Positions 26,975-37,546 of a DNA stretch of 64,000 nucleotides are shown in pieces; positions within the stretch are counted from its first letter, which is position 1, and each line of letters begins with the position of its first letter. The notes under the pieces were generated by a model, which saw nothing but the letters and a program-made list of their open reading frames with translations, was not told the origin of the DNA and searched no databases. Source of the DNA: Falsochrobactrum shanghaiense (GTDB taxonomy: Bacteria; Pseudomonadota; Alphaproteobacteria; Rhizobiales; Rhizobiaceae); contig NZ_QGDB01000003.1 of the NCBI RefSeq assembly GCF_003149535.1, forward strand, positions 372,001 through 436,000. Reading direction: 5' to 3'. The position numbers and the translations under genes were made by a program.

Positions 26975-28384
26975 ATGGGGATGATGAGTGCAGCTGTCCC
27001 GACAAAGAGGTTTTCTTTCGCAAGCCTGATAGGCAGGTCCATAGCCGTGTGCGCCGCCCTTTGCGTGGCATTGACCGGCGTCCTGCCCGCTTCCGCGCAA
27101 TCGCGCAGCGTCCCTGTCGTTCGCGATGCGGAAATCGAAGCTCTCGTCGCGGATTACGCCACCCCGATCCTGAAAGCCGCCGGGCTGAGTAGCCGCGGCG
27201 TTAGCATTATTCTCGTCAATTCCCAAAGCTTCAACGCCTTTGTCGATGGCCGCCGTATCTTCATCAATACGGGCGCATTGATGCAGGCGGAAACCCCTAA
27301 TGAAATTATCGGCGTCCTCGCTCACGAAGCGGCCCATCTTGCAGGCGGACATCAACACCGCCTGCGTGAGCAGTTAAGTCGTGCCCGCACGATGGCCATT
27401 ATCGGAGCGCTCGTCGGCGTGGGTGCGGGCGTCGCCGGTGCTGCGGCGGGCAGCGGTGCCGCCGCGGGTGCAGGCACCGGTGTTGCCATGGGCAGTTCAG
27501 AACTCGCCATGCGCAGCCTGCTCAACTATCAGCGCACCGAGGAAATGACCGCCGATCGGCTGGCTGTCAATTATCTCAATGCGACCGGGCAATCCTCCAA
27601 GGGAATGCTCGATACATTCGCGCGTTTTGCTTCCGCCTTATCGCTTTCCGGTACGCAGGTCGATCAATACCGGATCAGCCACCCTCTCCCGCGTGAACGT
27701 ATCGCCAATCTCGAAGAACTGGCCAAAAAAAGCCCGCATTTCGGCAAGGCGGACTCTGCCGCCCTGCAGTTGCGGCACGATATGGTGCGGGCCAAGATCG
27801 CGGCCTATTCCAATAATATGGGCGCATTGCAGCGCATGTTCCGCAGCAATCCGGGAGGGCTTCCCGCCCGCTATGGCAGCGCCATCACCACCTATCTGAA
27901 CGGCAGCGCCCGCGCCGCCATGCCCAAATTCGATGCACTGATAAAAGAGCAATCCAAAAATCCCTATTTTCAGGAAATGCGTGGAGAAGTGCTTCTCAAG
28001 GCCAATGATGCGGCAGGCGCAGCAAAAGCCTTCCAGAGAGCGGTCTCTCTTGACCCGCGTAAGTCACCGCTTTTAAGGATGAGCTACGGACGCGCACTCA
28101 TGCTGACGGGAGTGAAAGCCAACATGCCGGCAGCCATCAAGGAAATCAGAGCAGGCATCGCCGCCGATCCCGAATTTCCGGGCGGTTACAGTTTTCTTGC
28201 ACAGGCCTATGGGCAGTCGGGCGACATGGCGCGCGCGGACCTTGCCACGGCCGATATGCATTTCTATTCAGGACGATTGCAACAGGCGCAGATTTTTGCA
28301 ATCCGTGCCCAGAAGCAAATAAAATCCGGCTCCCCCGACTGGCTGCGCGCGCAGGACATCATCAATACCAAACCAAGAAAATAA
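26975..28384 (+). CDS. periplasmic M48 metalloprotease with TPR-like tail (BepA-like)
   Basis: 469 aa from the ATG at 26975; GAGGAG ends 4 nt before it, and ATGs at 26963, 26981 and 26984 are alternatives. A signal peptide with hydrophobic core SIAVCAALCVALTGVL ends at ASAQ. The zinc protease domain has VLAHEAAHLAGGH (HExxH) and the third ligand in EEMTADRLAVNYL. A Gly/Ala-rich membrane-like segment, GALVGVGAGVAGAAAGSGA, sits between them. The C-terminal half looks like TPR repeats. BepA-type relatives degrade misassembled outer-membrane proteins such as LptD. It is 52 bp upstream of a DsbA-family gene, which may be co-transcribed. Confidence 0.88.
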   Translation: MGMMSAAVPTKRFSFASLIGRSIAVCAALCVALTGVLPASAQSRSVPVVRDAEIEALVADYATPILKAAGLSSRGVSIILVNSQSFNAFVDGRRIFINTGALMQAETPNEIIGVLAHEAAHLAGGHQHRLREQLSRARTMAIIGALVGVGAGVAGAAAGSGAAAGAGTGVAMGSSELAMRSLLNYQRTEEMTADRLAVNYLNATGQSSKGMLDTFARFASALSLSGTQVDQYRISHPLPRERIANLEELAKKSPHFGKADSAALQLRHDMVRAKIAAYSNNMGALQRMFRSNPGGLPARYGSAITTYLNGSARAAMPKFDALIKEQSKNPYFQEMRGEVLLKANDAAGAAKAFQRAVSLDPRKSPLLRMSYGRALMLTGVKANMPAAIKEIRAGIAADPEFPGGYSFLAQAYGQSGDMARADLATADMHFYSGRLQQAQIFAIRAQKQIKSGSPDWLRAQDIINTKPRK

Positions 28385-28436
28385 TATACCGCGACTTTAT
28401 TCCAGGCGGATTTGAGAACGCACGAAAGCGAGCATT

Positions 28437-29243
28437 ATGAAGAGAGTAGTTTTGGCATCCATCACAAGCGCGGCAATTGGCGCCGCCGCCCTTGGCGCAG
28501 GTTATTACGCAGGCACGATGCAGCAACCCGCAGCGAGCGCGCAGATGGCGGCCTCAGCACCGACCGCTTCCATGCCGCGTCAGGATGTCGAGGCGGTGGT
28601 TCGCAATTACTTGCTGGAAAACCCGGAACTTATCCTCGAAGTCCAGAACTCGCTGGAGAAAAAGCAGGCCGAAGCCGCACGTCAGCACGTCAAGGACATT
28701 ATCGCATCGAACAAGGCCGATATTTACAATTCTTCGCATGATGCCGTCTTCGGCAACCCGGATGGCGATGTGACGATCGTTGAGTTTTTCGATTATAATT
28801 GCGGTTACTGCAAACGGGCCCTGCCGGATATGCAGGCCATTTTGAGGAACGATCCGAATGTTCGCTTCGTCATGAAGGAATTTCCGATCCTTGGTCCGGA
28901 CTCCATGCGCGCACATATCGTTGCGCAGGCATTCAAAGCCCTGATGCCCGAAAAATACCCGCAATATCACGAGCTTCTTATGAGTGCACCAGATCGCGCG
29001 ACGGAAGAATCCGCGATTGCAGATGCCGTCAGGCTCGGTGCCGATGAAACGCAGCTTCGCGAGAAGATGCAAAGAGCTGAAGTCCGCGGTGCATTTCAGG
29101 ACACCTATCAGCTTGCGAGCGAGCTCAACATCACCGGAACGCCATCCTATATTGTCGGCGATGAGCTTGTACCGGGCGCGATCGGTGCCGAGGGACTTAT
29201 CGAGAGAATCGCTGCCGCACGGGCTGCCGCGAAAACCAATTGA
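28437..29243 (+). CDS. DsbA-family periplasmic thiol oxidoreductase
   Basis: 268 aa. An N-terminal signal or anchor (VVLASITSAAIGAAALGAGYYAG) is followed by a helical segment (about residues 48-100: DVEAVVRNYLLENPELILEV) seen in ScsC/Com1-like proteins, where it can mediate oligomerisation. The thioredoxin fold has VEFFDYNCGYCKRA with the redox pair C122-C125 and the cis-Pro loop NITGTPSYIVG. It should oxidise or isomerise disulfides of exported proteins. It follows the M48 protease gene by 52 bp, consistent with a shared envelope quality-control role. A precise DsbA, DsbG or ScsC role cannot be assigned. Confidence 0.88.
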   Translation: MKRVVLASITSAAIGAAALGAGYYAGTMQQPAASAQMAASAPTASMPRQDVEAVVRNYLLENPELILEVQNSLEKKQAEAARQHVKDIIASNKADIYNSSHDAVFGNPDGDVTIVEFFDYNCGYCKRALPDMQAILRNDPNVRFVMKEFPILGPDSMRAHIVAQAFKALMPEKYPQYHELLMSAPDRATEESAIADAVRLGADETQLREKMQRAEVRGAFQDTYQLASELNITGTPSYIVGDELVPGAIGAEGLIERIAAARAAAKTN

Positions 29244-29408
29244 TGAATGTCGGCTTTTACCGCCAATTTCACAAAGAATAGCGGGAAAAACGCCACAAGA
29301 GAATACAAGCATTGAATTAGAGGGTTTCGACTTGCGTTCCGGCCCTCTATATGGAATGCGAAGTACAGTTGAAATTCATGACAGGCCCGTTATCGATCAC
29401 GGACAGAT

Positions 29409-29882
29409 ATGATAAAGACAGTTTTTGTTTTGAACGGCCCCAATCTCAATCTCCTTGGGAAGCGCGAGCCGGGTATATACGGCATTGCGACGCTCGATGA
29501 CATCGAAGCGCGTTGCAAGAGCGAGGCCGAAGGGCTGGGCCTGGGGATCGATTTTCGCCAGACCAACCATGAAGGCGAGCTGGTAAGCTGGATTCAGGAG
29601 GCGGGCGACAAGGAAGCCTATGTCCTGATCAATCCCGCTGCCTATAGCCACACTTCCGTGGCCATTCATGATGCGATCCGCTCGGCCAAGGTTACGGCTG
29701 TGGAGGTGCATCTGTCCAATATTCATGCGCGTGAAGCGTTCCGGCATCACTCCTATGTCTCCGCAGTGGCCAAAGGCGTAATTTGCGGTTTTGGCGCGGA
29801 AGGATACCTGCTCGGCTTGCGCGCGCTCGCGGCAATTGCCAAAGAAGAAGAAAACAACGGGCAAAGCTTAAAAGGGGCCTGA
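29409..29882 (+). CDS. aroQ: type II 3-dehydroquinate dehydratase
   Basis: 157 aa, typical size of the dodecameric type II enzyme. [19 protein letters not shown] carries the catalytic Tyr near residue 24 on the flexible lid, [16 protein letters not shown] contains the catalytic His and substrate contacts, and [17 protein letters not shown] completes the site. It dehydrates 3-dehydroquinate to 3-dehydroshikimate in the shikimate pathway. accB begins one base after its stop codon, so the two are translationally linked; aroQ-accB-accC order is common in bacteria. Confidence 0.97.
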   Translation: MIKTVFVLNGPNLNLLGKREPGIYGIATLDDIEARCKSEAEGLGLGIDFRQTNHEGELVSWIQEAGDKEAYVLINPAAYSHTSVAIHDAIRSAKVTAVEVHLSNIHAREAFRHHSYVSAVAKGVICGFGAEGYLLGLRALAAIAKEEENNGQSLKGA

Positions 29883-29883
29883 T

Positions 29884-30351
29884 ATGTCCAGTAAAAACTC
29901 CGTCATCGACAAGGAAACCATTCGCGATCTGGCGGATATTCTCAACGAAACCGACCTGACAGATATTGAGGTCGAACATGGCGATCTGCGTATCCGCGTT
30001 TCGCGCAAGGTAACGGTTCAGGCCGCAGCGACCGTCATGCCCGCTGCGCCCGCCGCCGCACCGGCAGTCGCAGCAAGCCCGGCCCCCTCCGCCGAAACGG
30101 CCAAGGCTGATCTGGCGAAAAACGCCGTTCCCTCGCCGATGGTCGGGACGGCCTATCTTGCCCCCGCCCCCGGCGCACGCAACTTCATCGAAGTGGGCAC
30201 GCAGGTGAAGGAAGGGCAAACGCTGCTCATCATCGAAGCCATGAAGACCATGAACCAGATTCCCGCTCCGCGTGCTGGAACAGTGAAAGCTATTCTTGTG
30301 ACAGACGCCCAGCCGGTCGAATTCGGCGAGCCGCTTGTCGTTATCGAATAA
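29884..30351 (+). CDS. accB: acetyl-CoA carboxylase biotin carboxyl carrier protein
   Basis: 155 aa. The N-terminal domain ([34 protein letters not shown]) is followed by an Ala/Pro linker and a biotinyl domain with the protruding-thumb region and EAMKTMNQI, where Lys121 is the biotinylation site. It carries carboxybiotin between AccC and the AccAD carboxyltransferase in fatty acid synthesis. It is the second gene of aroQ-accB-accC-aat. Confidence 0.97.
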   Translation: MSSKNSVIDKETIRDLADILNETDLTDIEVEHGDLRIRVSRKVTVQAAATVMPAAPAAAPAVAASPAPSAETAKADLAKNAVPSPMVGTAYLAPAPGARNFIEVGTQVKEGQTLLIIEAMKTMNQIPAPRAGTVKAILVTDAQPVEFGEPLVVIE

Positions 30352-30406
30352 ATCGCCGTATTGCTAAAATAAATTCGGCTTATTCAAGGAACGGGCAGCA
30401 AGCGTA

Positions 30407-31765
30407 ATGTTTCAAAAGATTCTCATAGCCAATCGAGGTGAAATCGCTCTTCGCGTGCTCAGGGCCTGCAAGGAACTGGGCATCAAGACCGTCGCCGTTC
30501 ATTCCACAGCGGATGCGGATGCCATGCATGTGCGCCTTGCGGATGAAAGTGTCTGCATCGGTCCGCCGCCCTCGCGCGACAGCTATCTGAATATTCATCA
30601 GATCGTCGCCGCCTGCGAGATTACCGGTGCGGACGCAATCCATCCCGGTTATGGCTTTCTGTCGGAAAACGCCAAGTTCGCTGAAATTCTCGAAGCGCAT
30701 GGCATCACCTTCATTGGCCCCACCGCATCGCATATCCGCATTATGGGCGACAAGATCGAAGCCAAGCGCACAGCCAAGCGTCTGGGCATTCCTGTCGTTC
30801 CCGGTTCGGATGGCGGCGTGACCGACGAGGACGAAGCCAGGAAGATTGCCGGGGAAATCGGCTATCCGGTTATCATCAAGGCTTCTGCTGGCGGCGGCGG
30901 ACGCGGCATGAAGGTGGCACGTACGGAAGACGAGCTCTCGGTCGCGCTGGCAACCGCCCGCACCGAAGCAGGCGCAGCTTTCGGCGACGATGCCGTCTAT
31001 ATCGAGAAATATCTTGAAAAGCCGCGCCATATCGAAGTGCAGATCATGGGCGACGGTGCTGGCAATGCCGTGCATCTGGGCGAACGCGACTGTTCCTTGC
31101 AGCGTCGCCACCAGAAAGTATGGGAAGAAGCCAACTCCCCGGCCCTCAATGCCGAAGCGCGCAACAAAATCGGCATGATCTGCGCCAATGCATGCGCGGA
31201 ACTGGGCTATCGCGGCGCAGGCACCATCGAGTTCCTCTATGAGAACGGCGAATTCTATTTCATTGAAATGAATACACGCCTTCAGGTGGAGCACCCGATC
31301 ACCGAAGCCATCACCGGCATCGATCTCGTCCATGAGCAGATCAGGGTTGCAGCGGGGCTTGGACTTTCTGTCAGGCAGGAGGACATCCGTTTCTCCGGCC
31401 ATGCCATCGAATGCCGCATCAATGCGGAAGATCCGCGCAATTTCACACCCTCACCCGGCCTTATCACCCACTACCACACACCGGGCGGTCTGGGTATTCG
31501 CGTCGATTCGGGTGTTTATTCGGGCTATCGCATCCCGCCCTATTATGACAGCCTGATCGGAAAACTCATTGTGCATGGGCGCAATCGCGTCGAATGCATG
31601 ATGCGTCTGCGTCGCGCGCTCGATGAATTTGTCGTGGACGGCGTCAAGACCACCCTGCCGCTGTTTCAGGATCTGATCGGCAATCAGGATATAGCCAACG
31701 GGGATTATGACATCCACTGGCTTGAAAAATACCTGGCCAGCCAGGCTGAAAGCAAGGAAGCTTAG
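30407..31765 (+). CDS. accC: acetyl-CoA carboxylase biotin carboxylase subunit
   Basis: 452 aa ATP-grasp enzyme. Its N-terminal domain opens [17 protein letters not shown]; the ATP-grasp lid has [16 protein letters not shown]; catalytic and metal residues lie in [34 protein letters not shown] and the biotin carboxylase C-terminal domain ([13 protein letters not shown]). It carboxylates the biotin on AccB using ATP and bicarbonate. It lies 55 bp after accB and 5 bp before aat. Confidence 0.98.
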   Translation: MFQKILIANRGEIALRVLRACKELGIKTVAVHSTADADAMHVRLADESVCIGPPPSRDSYLNIHQIVAACEITGADAIHPGYGFLSENAKFAEILEAHGITFIGPTASHIRIMGDKIEAKRTAKRLGIPVVPGSDGGVTDEDEARKIAGEIGYPVIIKASAGGGGRGMKVARTEDELSVALATARTEAGAAFGDDAVYIEKYLEKPRHIEVQIMGDGAGNAVHLGERDCSLQRRHQKVWEEANSPALNAEARNKIGMICANACAELGYRGAGTIEFLYENGEFYFIEMNTRLQVEHPITEAITGIDLVHEQIRVAAGLGLSVRQEDIRFSGHAIECRINAEDPRNFTPSPGLITHYHTPGGLGIRVDSGVYSGYRIPPYYDSLIGKLIVHGRNRVECMMRLRRALDEFVVDGVKTTLPLFQDLIGNQDIANGDYDIHWLEKYLASQAESKEA

Positions 31766-31770
31766 GAAAA

Positions 31771-32385
31771 GTGGCCGCAGAAGCATTCCCGGGCGAATAT
31801 TCAATCGAGCCGGAACTGCTTCTGCGAGCATATGCCACCGGTGTTTTTCCGATGGCAGAAGAGGCCGATGACCCGGAAGTCTTCTGGGTCCGGCCTGAAA
31901 AGCGCGGCATAATTCCCCTCGATGATTTCCATATTCCGCGCAGCCTTCAGAAAATCATTCGCAAAGGCACATTCGAAATCAGGCTCGACAACGATTTTGA
32001 GGGTGTTATCGATGGTTGTGCCAGCGGCTCAGGCGAGCGCGCGCGAACATGGATCAATGCCCCGATCCGAAAGGCTTATGCGCGTCTCTTCGAGATCGGG
32101 CATTGCCATACTGTCGAAGCCTGGCATGAGGGGAAGCTTGTCGGCGGGCTCTATGGCGTAACGCTGGGACGGGCGTTTTTCGGGGAAAGCATGTTCACGC
32201 GCAAACGCGATGCTTCAAAAGTATGTCTCGCTTTTCTGGTCCAGCATCTTCAGCAGCAAGGTTTCGAGCTTCTCGACACGCAGTTCACAACGCCGCATCT
32301 CGAACGTTTCGGGGCGGTGGAAGTCAAGCGAAGAGATTATGAGAAGCGCCTCGAACGCGCACTGGAAGGCATCGCCGCCTTCTGA
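31771..32385 (+). CDS. aat: leucyl/phenylalanyl-tRNA-protein transferase
   Basis: 204 aa starting with GTG at 31771, preceded by AGGAAAA. Family signatures are [63 protein letters not shown] with [15 protein letters not shown], and [20 protein letters not shown]. It adds Leu or Phe from aminoacyl-tRNA to N-terminal Lys or Arg of proteins, marking them for ClpS/ClpAP degradation. It is the last gene of the aroQ-accBC-aat run and converges on the DUF2155 gene with only 6 bp between stops. Confidence 0.96.
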   Translation: MAAEAFPGEYSIEPELLLRAYATGVFPMAEEADDPEVFWVRPEKRGIIPLDDFHIPRSLQKIIRKGTFEIRLDNDFEGVIDGCASGSGERARTWINAPIRKAYARLFEIGHCHTVEAWHEGKLVGGLYGVTLGRAFFGESMFTRKRDASKVCLAFLVQHLQQQGFELLDTQFTTPHLERFGAVEVKRRDYEKRLERALEGIAAF

Positions 32386-32391
32386 GATGCT

Positions 32392-32835
32392 CTACGACTT
32401 CGGCGGCGGAACATCTGAACTCTGTTTACAGTCCTTGAGCCAGACGTCATAAACAGAATGTTCGACTGCGTTGAGGCCCGGACTATCGGCAAACATCCAG
32501 CCTGTGAAAATACGGCGAATCTTGCGGTCCAGAGTAATCTCATCGACCTCGACAAAACCATCCGTACGCGGGGCTTCGTCTTCGGTGCGCGAATAGCAGA
32601 CCTTGGGCGTTACCTGTAAAGCGCCGAACTGCACTGTCTCATTAATATAGACATCGAATGTGGTAATGCGGCCGGTGATTTTATCGAGGCCGGAAAACTC
32701 GGCAACCGGATTGAAAATACGCTCTGCCCTGGCTGCATGCATGCTGGTGCCCATCAGGAGCGAAACCAGTGCAATCCGCGCAGCCTTATGAAATCTCTGT
32801 TTTCCGTTACCGGGCATGCCCGAAGCGTGTTTCAT
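32392..32835 (-). CDS. DUF2155 exported protein
   Basis: 147 aa from the ATG at 32835; the ribosome binding site is weak. A signal peptide with core AARIALVSLLMGTSMHAARA sends it to the periplasm. The mature part has NPVAEFSGLDKITGRITTFDVYINETVQFGALQVTPKVCYSR and FTGWMFADSPGLNAVEHSVYDVWLKDC, the DUF2155 hallmarks, with two Cys that could form a disulfide. Function is unknown. The family is almost confined to alphaproteobacteria and commonly lies between aat and the NDUFA12-like gene, as here. Confidence 0.85.
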   Translation of the reverse strand: MKHASGMPGNGKQRFHKAARIALVSLLMGTSMHAARAERIFNPVAEFSGLDKITGRITTFDVYINETVQFGALQVTPKVCYSRTEDEAPRTDGFVEVDEITLDRKIRRIFTGWMFADSPGLNAVEHSVYDVWLKDCKQSSDVPPPKS

Positions 32836-33154
32836 CAAAACCGCAGTTCCACATCAAAGAAAGTTAAGTATCCGGCCCGCAACTGTTTCGATCCACCTGA
32901 AATCAGATCGGCGCTCTAGCTGTTTGTTTTTACCGCGCATCTTGCCCGAAAATCGTTTCACACTTTTCGGGATGCGCTCTGGAGTCCCGAAATTAACGCT
33001 GAACAATTCATAAGAATAAAATGTGACGATTCGTTGCCCGGTCGCAAGCGGCAATGACAGCTTCCCACCTGTCTGTCCGCAAGAGCCTGCGCAAAACGGG
33101 AATATAAAATCCGGCATGATGGTTCAGGCCGGATTTCATTGCATCATTGCAGTT
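32836..33154. other. 319-bp intergenic region
   Basis: The gap between the NDUFA12-like gene and the DUF2155 gene contains one type A palindromic repeat (32879-32981). The remaining 170 bp up to 33154 show no ORF of plausible quality and no obvious terminator. Confidence 0.5.
32879..32981 (+). repeat. palindromic intergenic repeat, type A
   Basis: About 103 bp with AATCAGATCGGCGCTC at the left and AATCGTTTCACACTTTTCGG plus GATGCGCTCT at the right, matching 20141 and the inverse of 26738. The left boundary is approximate. Confidence 0.82.
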
Positions 33155-33565
33155 TTAATTGCCCGGTGTCCAGGCGTCATACTCGCCGGTCACTCGCGGA
33201 CGTTCCTCCGGCTGCTGTCCCGGCAGCGCGATGGCGCCTTTCGGACGATAGGCATAAGGCGTTCCGGTCAGGTTTTGCAAATGCGGCTTCTGCCACTCAT
33301 ATGGCTTGTAATCTTCCTTGCTGGGAGGCGTATCGACGCGGTGATGCATCCAGCCATGCCAGCCAGCAGGGATAGCACTCGCTTCCGAATAACCGTTGTA
33401 AATCACCCAACGGCGCGTGCGCCCTTCCGAATCCTTGCCGCCCTGATAATAGACATTGCCGAATTCGTCTTCGCCAACGCGCTCACCCTTGCGCCAGGTA
33501 TGGAAACGGGTTCCGAGCGTCTGGCTATTCCACCAGGTGAAGACCTGCGTGATAAATTTCTTCAT
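33155..33565 (-). CDS. NDUFA12-family NADH:ubiquinone oxidoreductase subunit
   Basis: 136 aa. Hallmarks of the NDUFA12/B17.2 family are TRFHTWRKGERVGEDEFGNVYYQ, RRWVIYNGYSEASAIPAGWHGWMHH and WQKPHLQNLTGTPYAYRP. It is a supernumerary subunit of complex I at the membrane-facing base of the hydrophilic arm, shared by alphaproteobacteria and mitochondria. The C-terminal 20 residues are Pro/Arg-rich. Two other genes in the window (41434 and 42278) encode homologues of complex I assembly factors; the nuo operon itself is not here. Confidence 0.93.
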   Translation of the reverse strand: MKKFITQVFTWWNSQTLGTRFHTWRKGERVGEDEFGNVYYQGGKDSEGRTRRWVIYNGYSEASAIPAGWHGWMHHRVDTPPSKEDYKPYEWQKPHLQNLTGTPYAYRPKGAIALPGQQPEERPRVTGEYDAWTPGN

Positions 33566-33683
33566 GACTATCCAGATCCAATATTACAGCCGACGCGCAA
33601 AGGCACCGGTTTCTCCTTGCTTATCGCCCTATCGCCGCATCAAGGCAAGGGCCAAGTTGCCGCTGTCACAAGAGTATGAAGAG

Positions 33684-34187
33684 CTACATGTTCCAGCTTT
33701 CGAGCTTCTTTTCCATGATCAGCACCGGCTCCTTATAATCAGGGCCGCCCCAATCGTCATTACGGCCTATGCGGGCATAGCCTTTGCGCTCATAAAAACG
33801 AACCGCGCGCTCATTGCGCTCGATCACCTTAAGCCGTATCGCGCTCACATCAGGAAAAGCCATCTCCACTTCGGCAAGCAGCATGGTACCGATACCCTGC
33901 AACTGCGTTTGCGGCCGGACATAAAGCTGATGGAGCGATACCTTGCCTTTCTCGGTCTGCTTGGCAAAGGCCATACCGTCAATTCCGCCTTCGCCATTAT
34001 CGGCGACGACGAATTCCGAATAAGGCTTGCGCAGATTAGCCTTTAACGTTGCAATCGAATGCCATTGGCTGGTAATCGCATCGACCATAGCCCGACCGAG
34101 AATATCATCGAAGGTCGCATGCCAGGTTTCAACCAGCAATTCATGAACTGCCTGAAGATCGGCCTCACTGGCACTGCGTACCCACAT
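33684..34187 (-). CDS. GNAT-family N-acetyltransferase
   Basis: 167 aa. The GNAT fold is evident: an N-terminal helix-rich region (VRSASEADLQAVHELLVETWHATFDD), beta4 SLHQLYVRPQTQLQGIGTMLL with the acetyl-CoA pyrophosphate loop Q-x-x-G-I-G, and IERNERAVRFYERKGYARIGR near the C-terminus. It transfers acetyl groups from acetyl-CoA; the acceptor is unknown. Its ATG overlaps the gatB TAA by one base (TAATG), so it is translationally coupled to gatB. Confidence 0.88.
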   Translation of the reverse strand: MWVRSASEADLQAVHELLVETWHATFDDILGRAMVDAITSQWHSIATLKANLRKPYSEFVVADNGEGGIDGMAFAKQTEKGKVSLHQLYVRPQTQLQGIGTMLLAEVEMAFPDVSAIRLKVIERNERAVRFYERKGYARIGRNDDWGGPDYKEPVLIMEKKLESWNM

Positions 34188-35689
34188 TATTCTTCAATTC
34201 CGAGCTTGGTTCTGACCAATTCATTAACAGCCTGCGGATTTGCCTTGCCGCCCGTCGCCTTCATGACCTGACCGACGAACCAGCCGGCCAGTGTCGGCTT
34301 CGCCTTGGCCTGCTCGACCTTGTCGGGATTGGCCGCAATGACGTCATCCACCGCTTTTTCGATAGCGCCGGTGTCGGTCACCTGCTTCATGCCGCGTTCT
34401 TCAACGAGTCTTTTCGGGTCGCCGCCCTCGTTCCAGACGATCTCGAACAGGTCCTTGGCGATCTTGCCGGAAATCGTGCCTTCCTTGATAAGATCAATGA
34501 TCCCACCAAGCTGCGCAGGATCAACGGGCGATTCCTCAATGCTCTTGCCTGCCTTATTGAGCGCGCCGAGCAGATCATTGATGACCCAGTTGGCCGCAGC
34601 CTTGCCATCGCGACCTGCGGCAACTTCCTCATAATAATCGGCGATGGCCTTTTCCGTCACAAGGATCGAGGCGTCATAGACCGAGATACCCTGCTTTTCG
34701 ACCAGACGCTGCTTTTTTTCGTCCGGCAGTTCCGGCAAATCCGCCGCCAGTGCATCGACAAATGCCTGATCAAATTCGAGCGGCAGCAGATCTGGATCAG
34801 GGAAATAGCGATAATCATGCGCTTCTTCTTTCGAGCGCATGGAACGGGTTTCGCCCTTCACCGGATCAAACAGGCGGGTTTCCTGATCGATGGAACCGCC
34901 ATCTTCGAGAATAGCAATCTGGCGGCGCGCCTCATATTCAATGGCCTGACCGACAAAACGAATCGAGTTCACGTTCTTGATTTCGCAACGCGTGCCGAAC
35001 GCGCCGCCCGGACGGCGAACCGAGACATTTACGTCAGCACGCATCGAGCCTTCATCCATATTGCCGTCGCAAGTGCCAAGATAGCGCACGATGGTGCGCA
35101 GCTTGGTCAGATAAGCGCGCGCCTCGTCGGACGAACGCATATCCGGCTTGGAGACGATCTCCATCAGTGCGACACCGGAACGGTTGAGGTCCACATAAGA
35201 CATGGTCGGATGCTGGTCATGCATGGATTTGCCCGCATCCTGCTCCAGATGCAGGCGCTCGATGCCGATCTCCACATCCTCGAACTGGCCCTTATTATCA
35301 GGGCCGACGGCGATCATGATCTTGCCCTCACCAACGATGGGCTGCTTGAACTGCGAAATCTGGTATCCCTGCGGAAGATCGGGATAGAAGTAATTCTTGC
35401 GATCAAAAACCGACTTGAGATTGATCTGGGCCTTCAGGCCAATACCGGTGCGCACGGCTTGTTTTACACATTCCATATTGATGACCGGCAGCATGCCGGG
35501 CATTGCCGCATCGACCAGCGAAACATTGGAGTTGGGCTCCGATCCGAAAGCCGTGGAAGCGCCCGAAAACAGCTTCGACTCGGAGGTTACCTGTGCGTGG
35601 ACTTCCATGCCGATGACGACTTCCCAGTCGCCGGTGGCACCTGAAATGAAGCGTTTGGGTTCGGGCGTGCGCGTATCGATAATGGACAT
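34187..35689 (-). CDS. gatB: Asp/Glu-tRNA(Asn/Gln) amidotransferase subunit B
   Basis: 500 aa. The catalytic kinase-like domain opens [25 protein letters not shown] and has [36 protein letters not shown] and [14 protein letters not shown]. The C-terminal GatB/YqeY tail ([28 protein letters not shown]) binds tRNA. With GatA and GatC it converts misacylated Glu-tRNA-Gln or Asp-tRNA-Asn to the cognate amide. The coupled GNAT gene follows directly. Confidence 0.97.
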   Translation of the reverse strand: MSIIDTRTPEPKRFISGATGDWEVVIGMEVHAQVTSESKLFSGASTAFGSEPNSNVSLVDAAMPGMLPVINMECVKQAVRTGIGLKAQINLKSVFDRKNYFYPDLPQGYQISQFKQPIVGEGKIMIAVGPDNKGQFEDVEIGIERLHLEQDAGKSMHDQHPTMSYVDLNRSGVALMEIVSKPDMRSSDEARAYLTKLRTIVRYLGTCDGNMDEGSMRADVNVSVRRPGGAFGTRCEIKNVNSIRFVGQAIEYEARRQIAILEDGGSIDQETRLFDPVKGETRSMRSKEEAHDYRYFPDPDLLPLEFDQAFVDALAADLPELPDEKKQRLVEKQGISVYDASILVTEKAIADYYEEVAAGRDGKAAANWVINDLLGALNKAGKSIEESPVDPAQLGGIIDLIKEGTISGKIAKDLFEIVWNEGGDPKRLVEERGMKQVTDTGAIEKAVDDVIAANPDKVEQAKAKPTLAGWFVGQVMKATGGKANPQAVNELVRTKLGIEE

Positions 35690-35780
35690 TGTGGCTCGTC
35701 AATTGGGTAAAACTGATTGCATACTGGCTAGAGCAAAGCCTTTGACGATGCAAGCTTTTAGGCCCCCCCATGAACGAAAA

Positions 35781-35799
35781 GGCCGCGCAATGCGCGGCC
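35781..35799 (-). terminator. Rho-independent terminator of tig
   Basis: GGCCGCG (35781-35787) pairs with CGCGGCC (35793-35799); on the minus strand the stem is followed by TTTTCGTT. It lies 28 bp after the tig stop. Confidence 0.82.
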
Positions 35800-35826
35800 G
35801 ATCCGTATTGATTGGGGCAGATGGCA

Positions 35827-37275
35827 TCAAGCCTCTTCAGACTTGCCCTCATCCGCCTTGCTTTCATCGGCCTTCTTTTTGGGAGCAGCCTTTTTCTTCG
35901 GTGCAGCCTTCTTGGCAGGCTTTTCTTCCGAAGCGCCTTCGTCTTCTTCTGCCGTCAGCTCTTCCTTTGTGACCTTCTTGTCGGTTACGTCGATATTGGC
36001 GAGCAGATGGTCAACGACCTTTTCCTCAAAGATCGGGGCGCGCAGGTTAGCCACAGCATCCGGCGTCTTGCGCAGGAATTCGTAGATTTCCTTTTCCTGG
36101 CCCGGATAGCGGCGAACCTGATCGTAGACGGCGCGCTGCAATTCCTCTTCCGAAACTTCAACGCCAGCCTTTTCGCCAATTTCCGACAGAACCAGACCCA
36201 GACGCACGCGACGTTCAGCAAGCTTGCGATATTCTTCGCGCGCGGCTTCTTCGGTGGTGTCTTCGTCTTCGAACGTGCGGCCAGCCTGTTGCAGATCAAA
36301 ATTGATCTGCTGCCAGATATTGTTGAACTCCGCATCAACGAGCTTCTGCGGCGTTTCGAACTGATAATCGCCATCGAGAGCGTCAAGAATCTGGCGCTTC
36401 ACCTTCTGGCGCGTGATCTGGCCATACTGGCTTTCGATCTGTTCGCGTACAACCTCACGCAAACGCTCAAGCGACTCGATGCCGAGCTTCTTGGCGGTTT
36501 CGTCGTTGAGTTCCAGTTCGTTCGGCTTTGCGACTTCCTTGACCTTGATGTCGAAAGTGGCTTCCTTGCCGGCAAGGTGCGCTGCGCCATATTCCGCCGG
36601 GAACGTCACATTGATGACCTTCTCGTCACCGGCCTTGACGCCGACGAGTTGTTCTTCAAAGCCCGGAATGAACTGACCCGAACCCAGAACCAGCTGCGCG
36701 TCATTGTCGGCACCGCCTTCAAACGGCTCGCCATCAAGCTTACCGAGATAATCGATGGTCACACGGTCATCATCCTCGGCCTTGCCCTTCTTGGCTTCGA
36801 AGGTACGGGTGGAGGAGGCAATGCGCTTGACCTGCTCATCAACTTCCTCATCAGGAATATCGACGACTTCGCGGGTTACGGCGATCTTGGAGAAATCCTT
36901 GACTTCAATCGCGGGCAGCACTTCATAGTTGAGCGAAAAGACGAAGTCGGCCTTGCCGTCGAGAACCTGTTCGGCCTCTTTCTCGTCTTCGGACATGATC
37001 ACTTCGGGCTGCGTCGCCGACTTTTCGTTACGGTCGGCCAGAATCGAACGCGAGGAATCATTGAGAATTTCATTGACGATCTCGGCCATGAAAGACTTGC
37101 CGTACATCTTGCGCAGATGCGCTGCCGGCACCTTGCCCGGGCGGAAGCCGTTGATGCGTGCGCTGCTGCGAGCAGTTTCGAGCCGCTCAACGAGCTTGGC
37201 TTCGAGATCTCCGGCCGGAACCACGACTTTAATCTCGCGCTTCAGCCCTTCATTGAGCGTTTCGGTAACCTGCAT
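35827..37275 (-). CDS. tig: trigger factor
   Basis: 482 aa. The N-terminal ribosome-binding domain contains [19 protein letters not shown], a variant of the GFRxGxxP signature that docks on L23. The FKBP-type PPIase domain is near residues 160-245 ([40 protein letters not shown]). The helical C-terminal chaperone domain follows. The last 45 residues are a Lys/Ala/Glu low-complexity tail ([19 protein letters not shown]), longer and more charged than in E. coli. It holds nascent chains as they leave the ribosome. It lies downstream of tRNA-Leu on the same strand. Confidence 0.97.
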   Translation of the reverse strand: MQVTETLNEGLKREIKVVVPAGDLEAKLVERLETARSSARINGFRPGKVPAAHLRKMYGKSFMAEIVNEILNDSSRSILADRNEKSATQPEVIMSEDEKEAEQVLDGKADFVFSLNYEVLPAIEVKDFSKIAVTREVVDIPDEEVDEQVKRIASSTRTFEAKKGKAEDDDRVTIDYLGKLDGEPFEGGADNDAQLVLGSGQFIPGFEEQLVGVKAGDEKVINVTFPAEYGAAHLAGKEATFDIKVKEVAKPNELELNDETAKKLGIESLERLREVVREQIESQYGQITRQKVKRQILDALDGDYQFETPQKLVDAEFNNIWQQINFDLQQAGRTFEDEDTTEEAAREEYRKLAERRVRLGLVLSEIGEKAGVEVSEEELQRAVYDQVRRYPGQEKEIYEFLRKTPDAVANLRAPIFEEKVVDHLLANIDVTDKKVTKEELTAEEDEGASEEKPAKKAAPKKKAAPKKKADESKADEGKSEEA

Positions 37276-37361
37276 GTCAAACCTTCACTTCTGTCATTGT
37301 TCCGCCGTCCTCGGCTTACCTGCCTTGTCGCGGAAGAGAAATTCCGTTGCCTTATGGCAGT

Positions 37362-37444
37362 TGGTGCGGATGGAGGGACTCGAACCCCCACGGTCTCCCG
37401 CCAGAACCTAAATCTGGTGCGTCTACCAATTTCGCCACATCCGC
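37362..37444 (-). tRNA. tRNA-Leu (anticodon TAG)
   Basis: An 83-nt class II tRNA with encoded CCA. The acceptor GCGGATG pairs with CATCCGC, the D-arm has GCGAAATTGGTAGACGC, stem CCAGA/TCTGG encloses loop TTTAGGT (anticodon TAG), a short variable arm CGGGAGACCGT follows, and the T-loop is TTCGAGT. It reads CUN Leu codons. Confidence 0.97.
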
Positions 37445-37518
37445 CTCTGGGCCAAAAGCATTCATCAGAACGCATCAAATCAGCCGCAGAAATTAAACTG
37501 CCCTCGAAAGCGCGCGTC

Positions 37519-37546
37519 TCTATATCATTCAATTTTGCCGGTTCAA
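37519..37546 (-). promoter_or_regulatory. candidate promoter of tRNA-Leu
   Basis: On the minus strand TTGAAC (37541-37546) and TATAGA (37519-37524) are separated by 16 bp. Transcription would start about 65 nt before the mature tRNA, leaving a 5' leader for RNase P to remove. Confidence 0.35.

Noticed and set aside
35763-35769. Seven-C tract upstream of tig stop / gatB start region as a phase-variation switch
   Set aside because: It lies between genes, outside obvious promoter elements, and is too short to predict high slippage.
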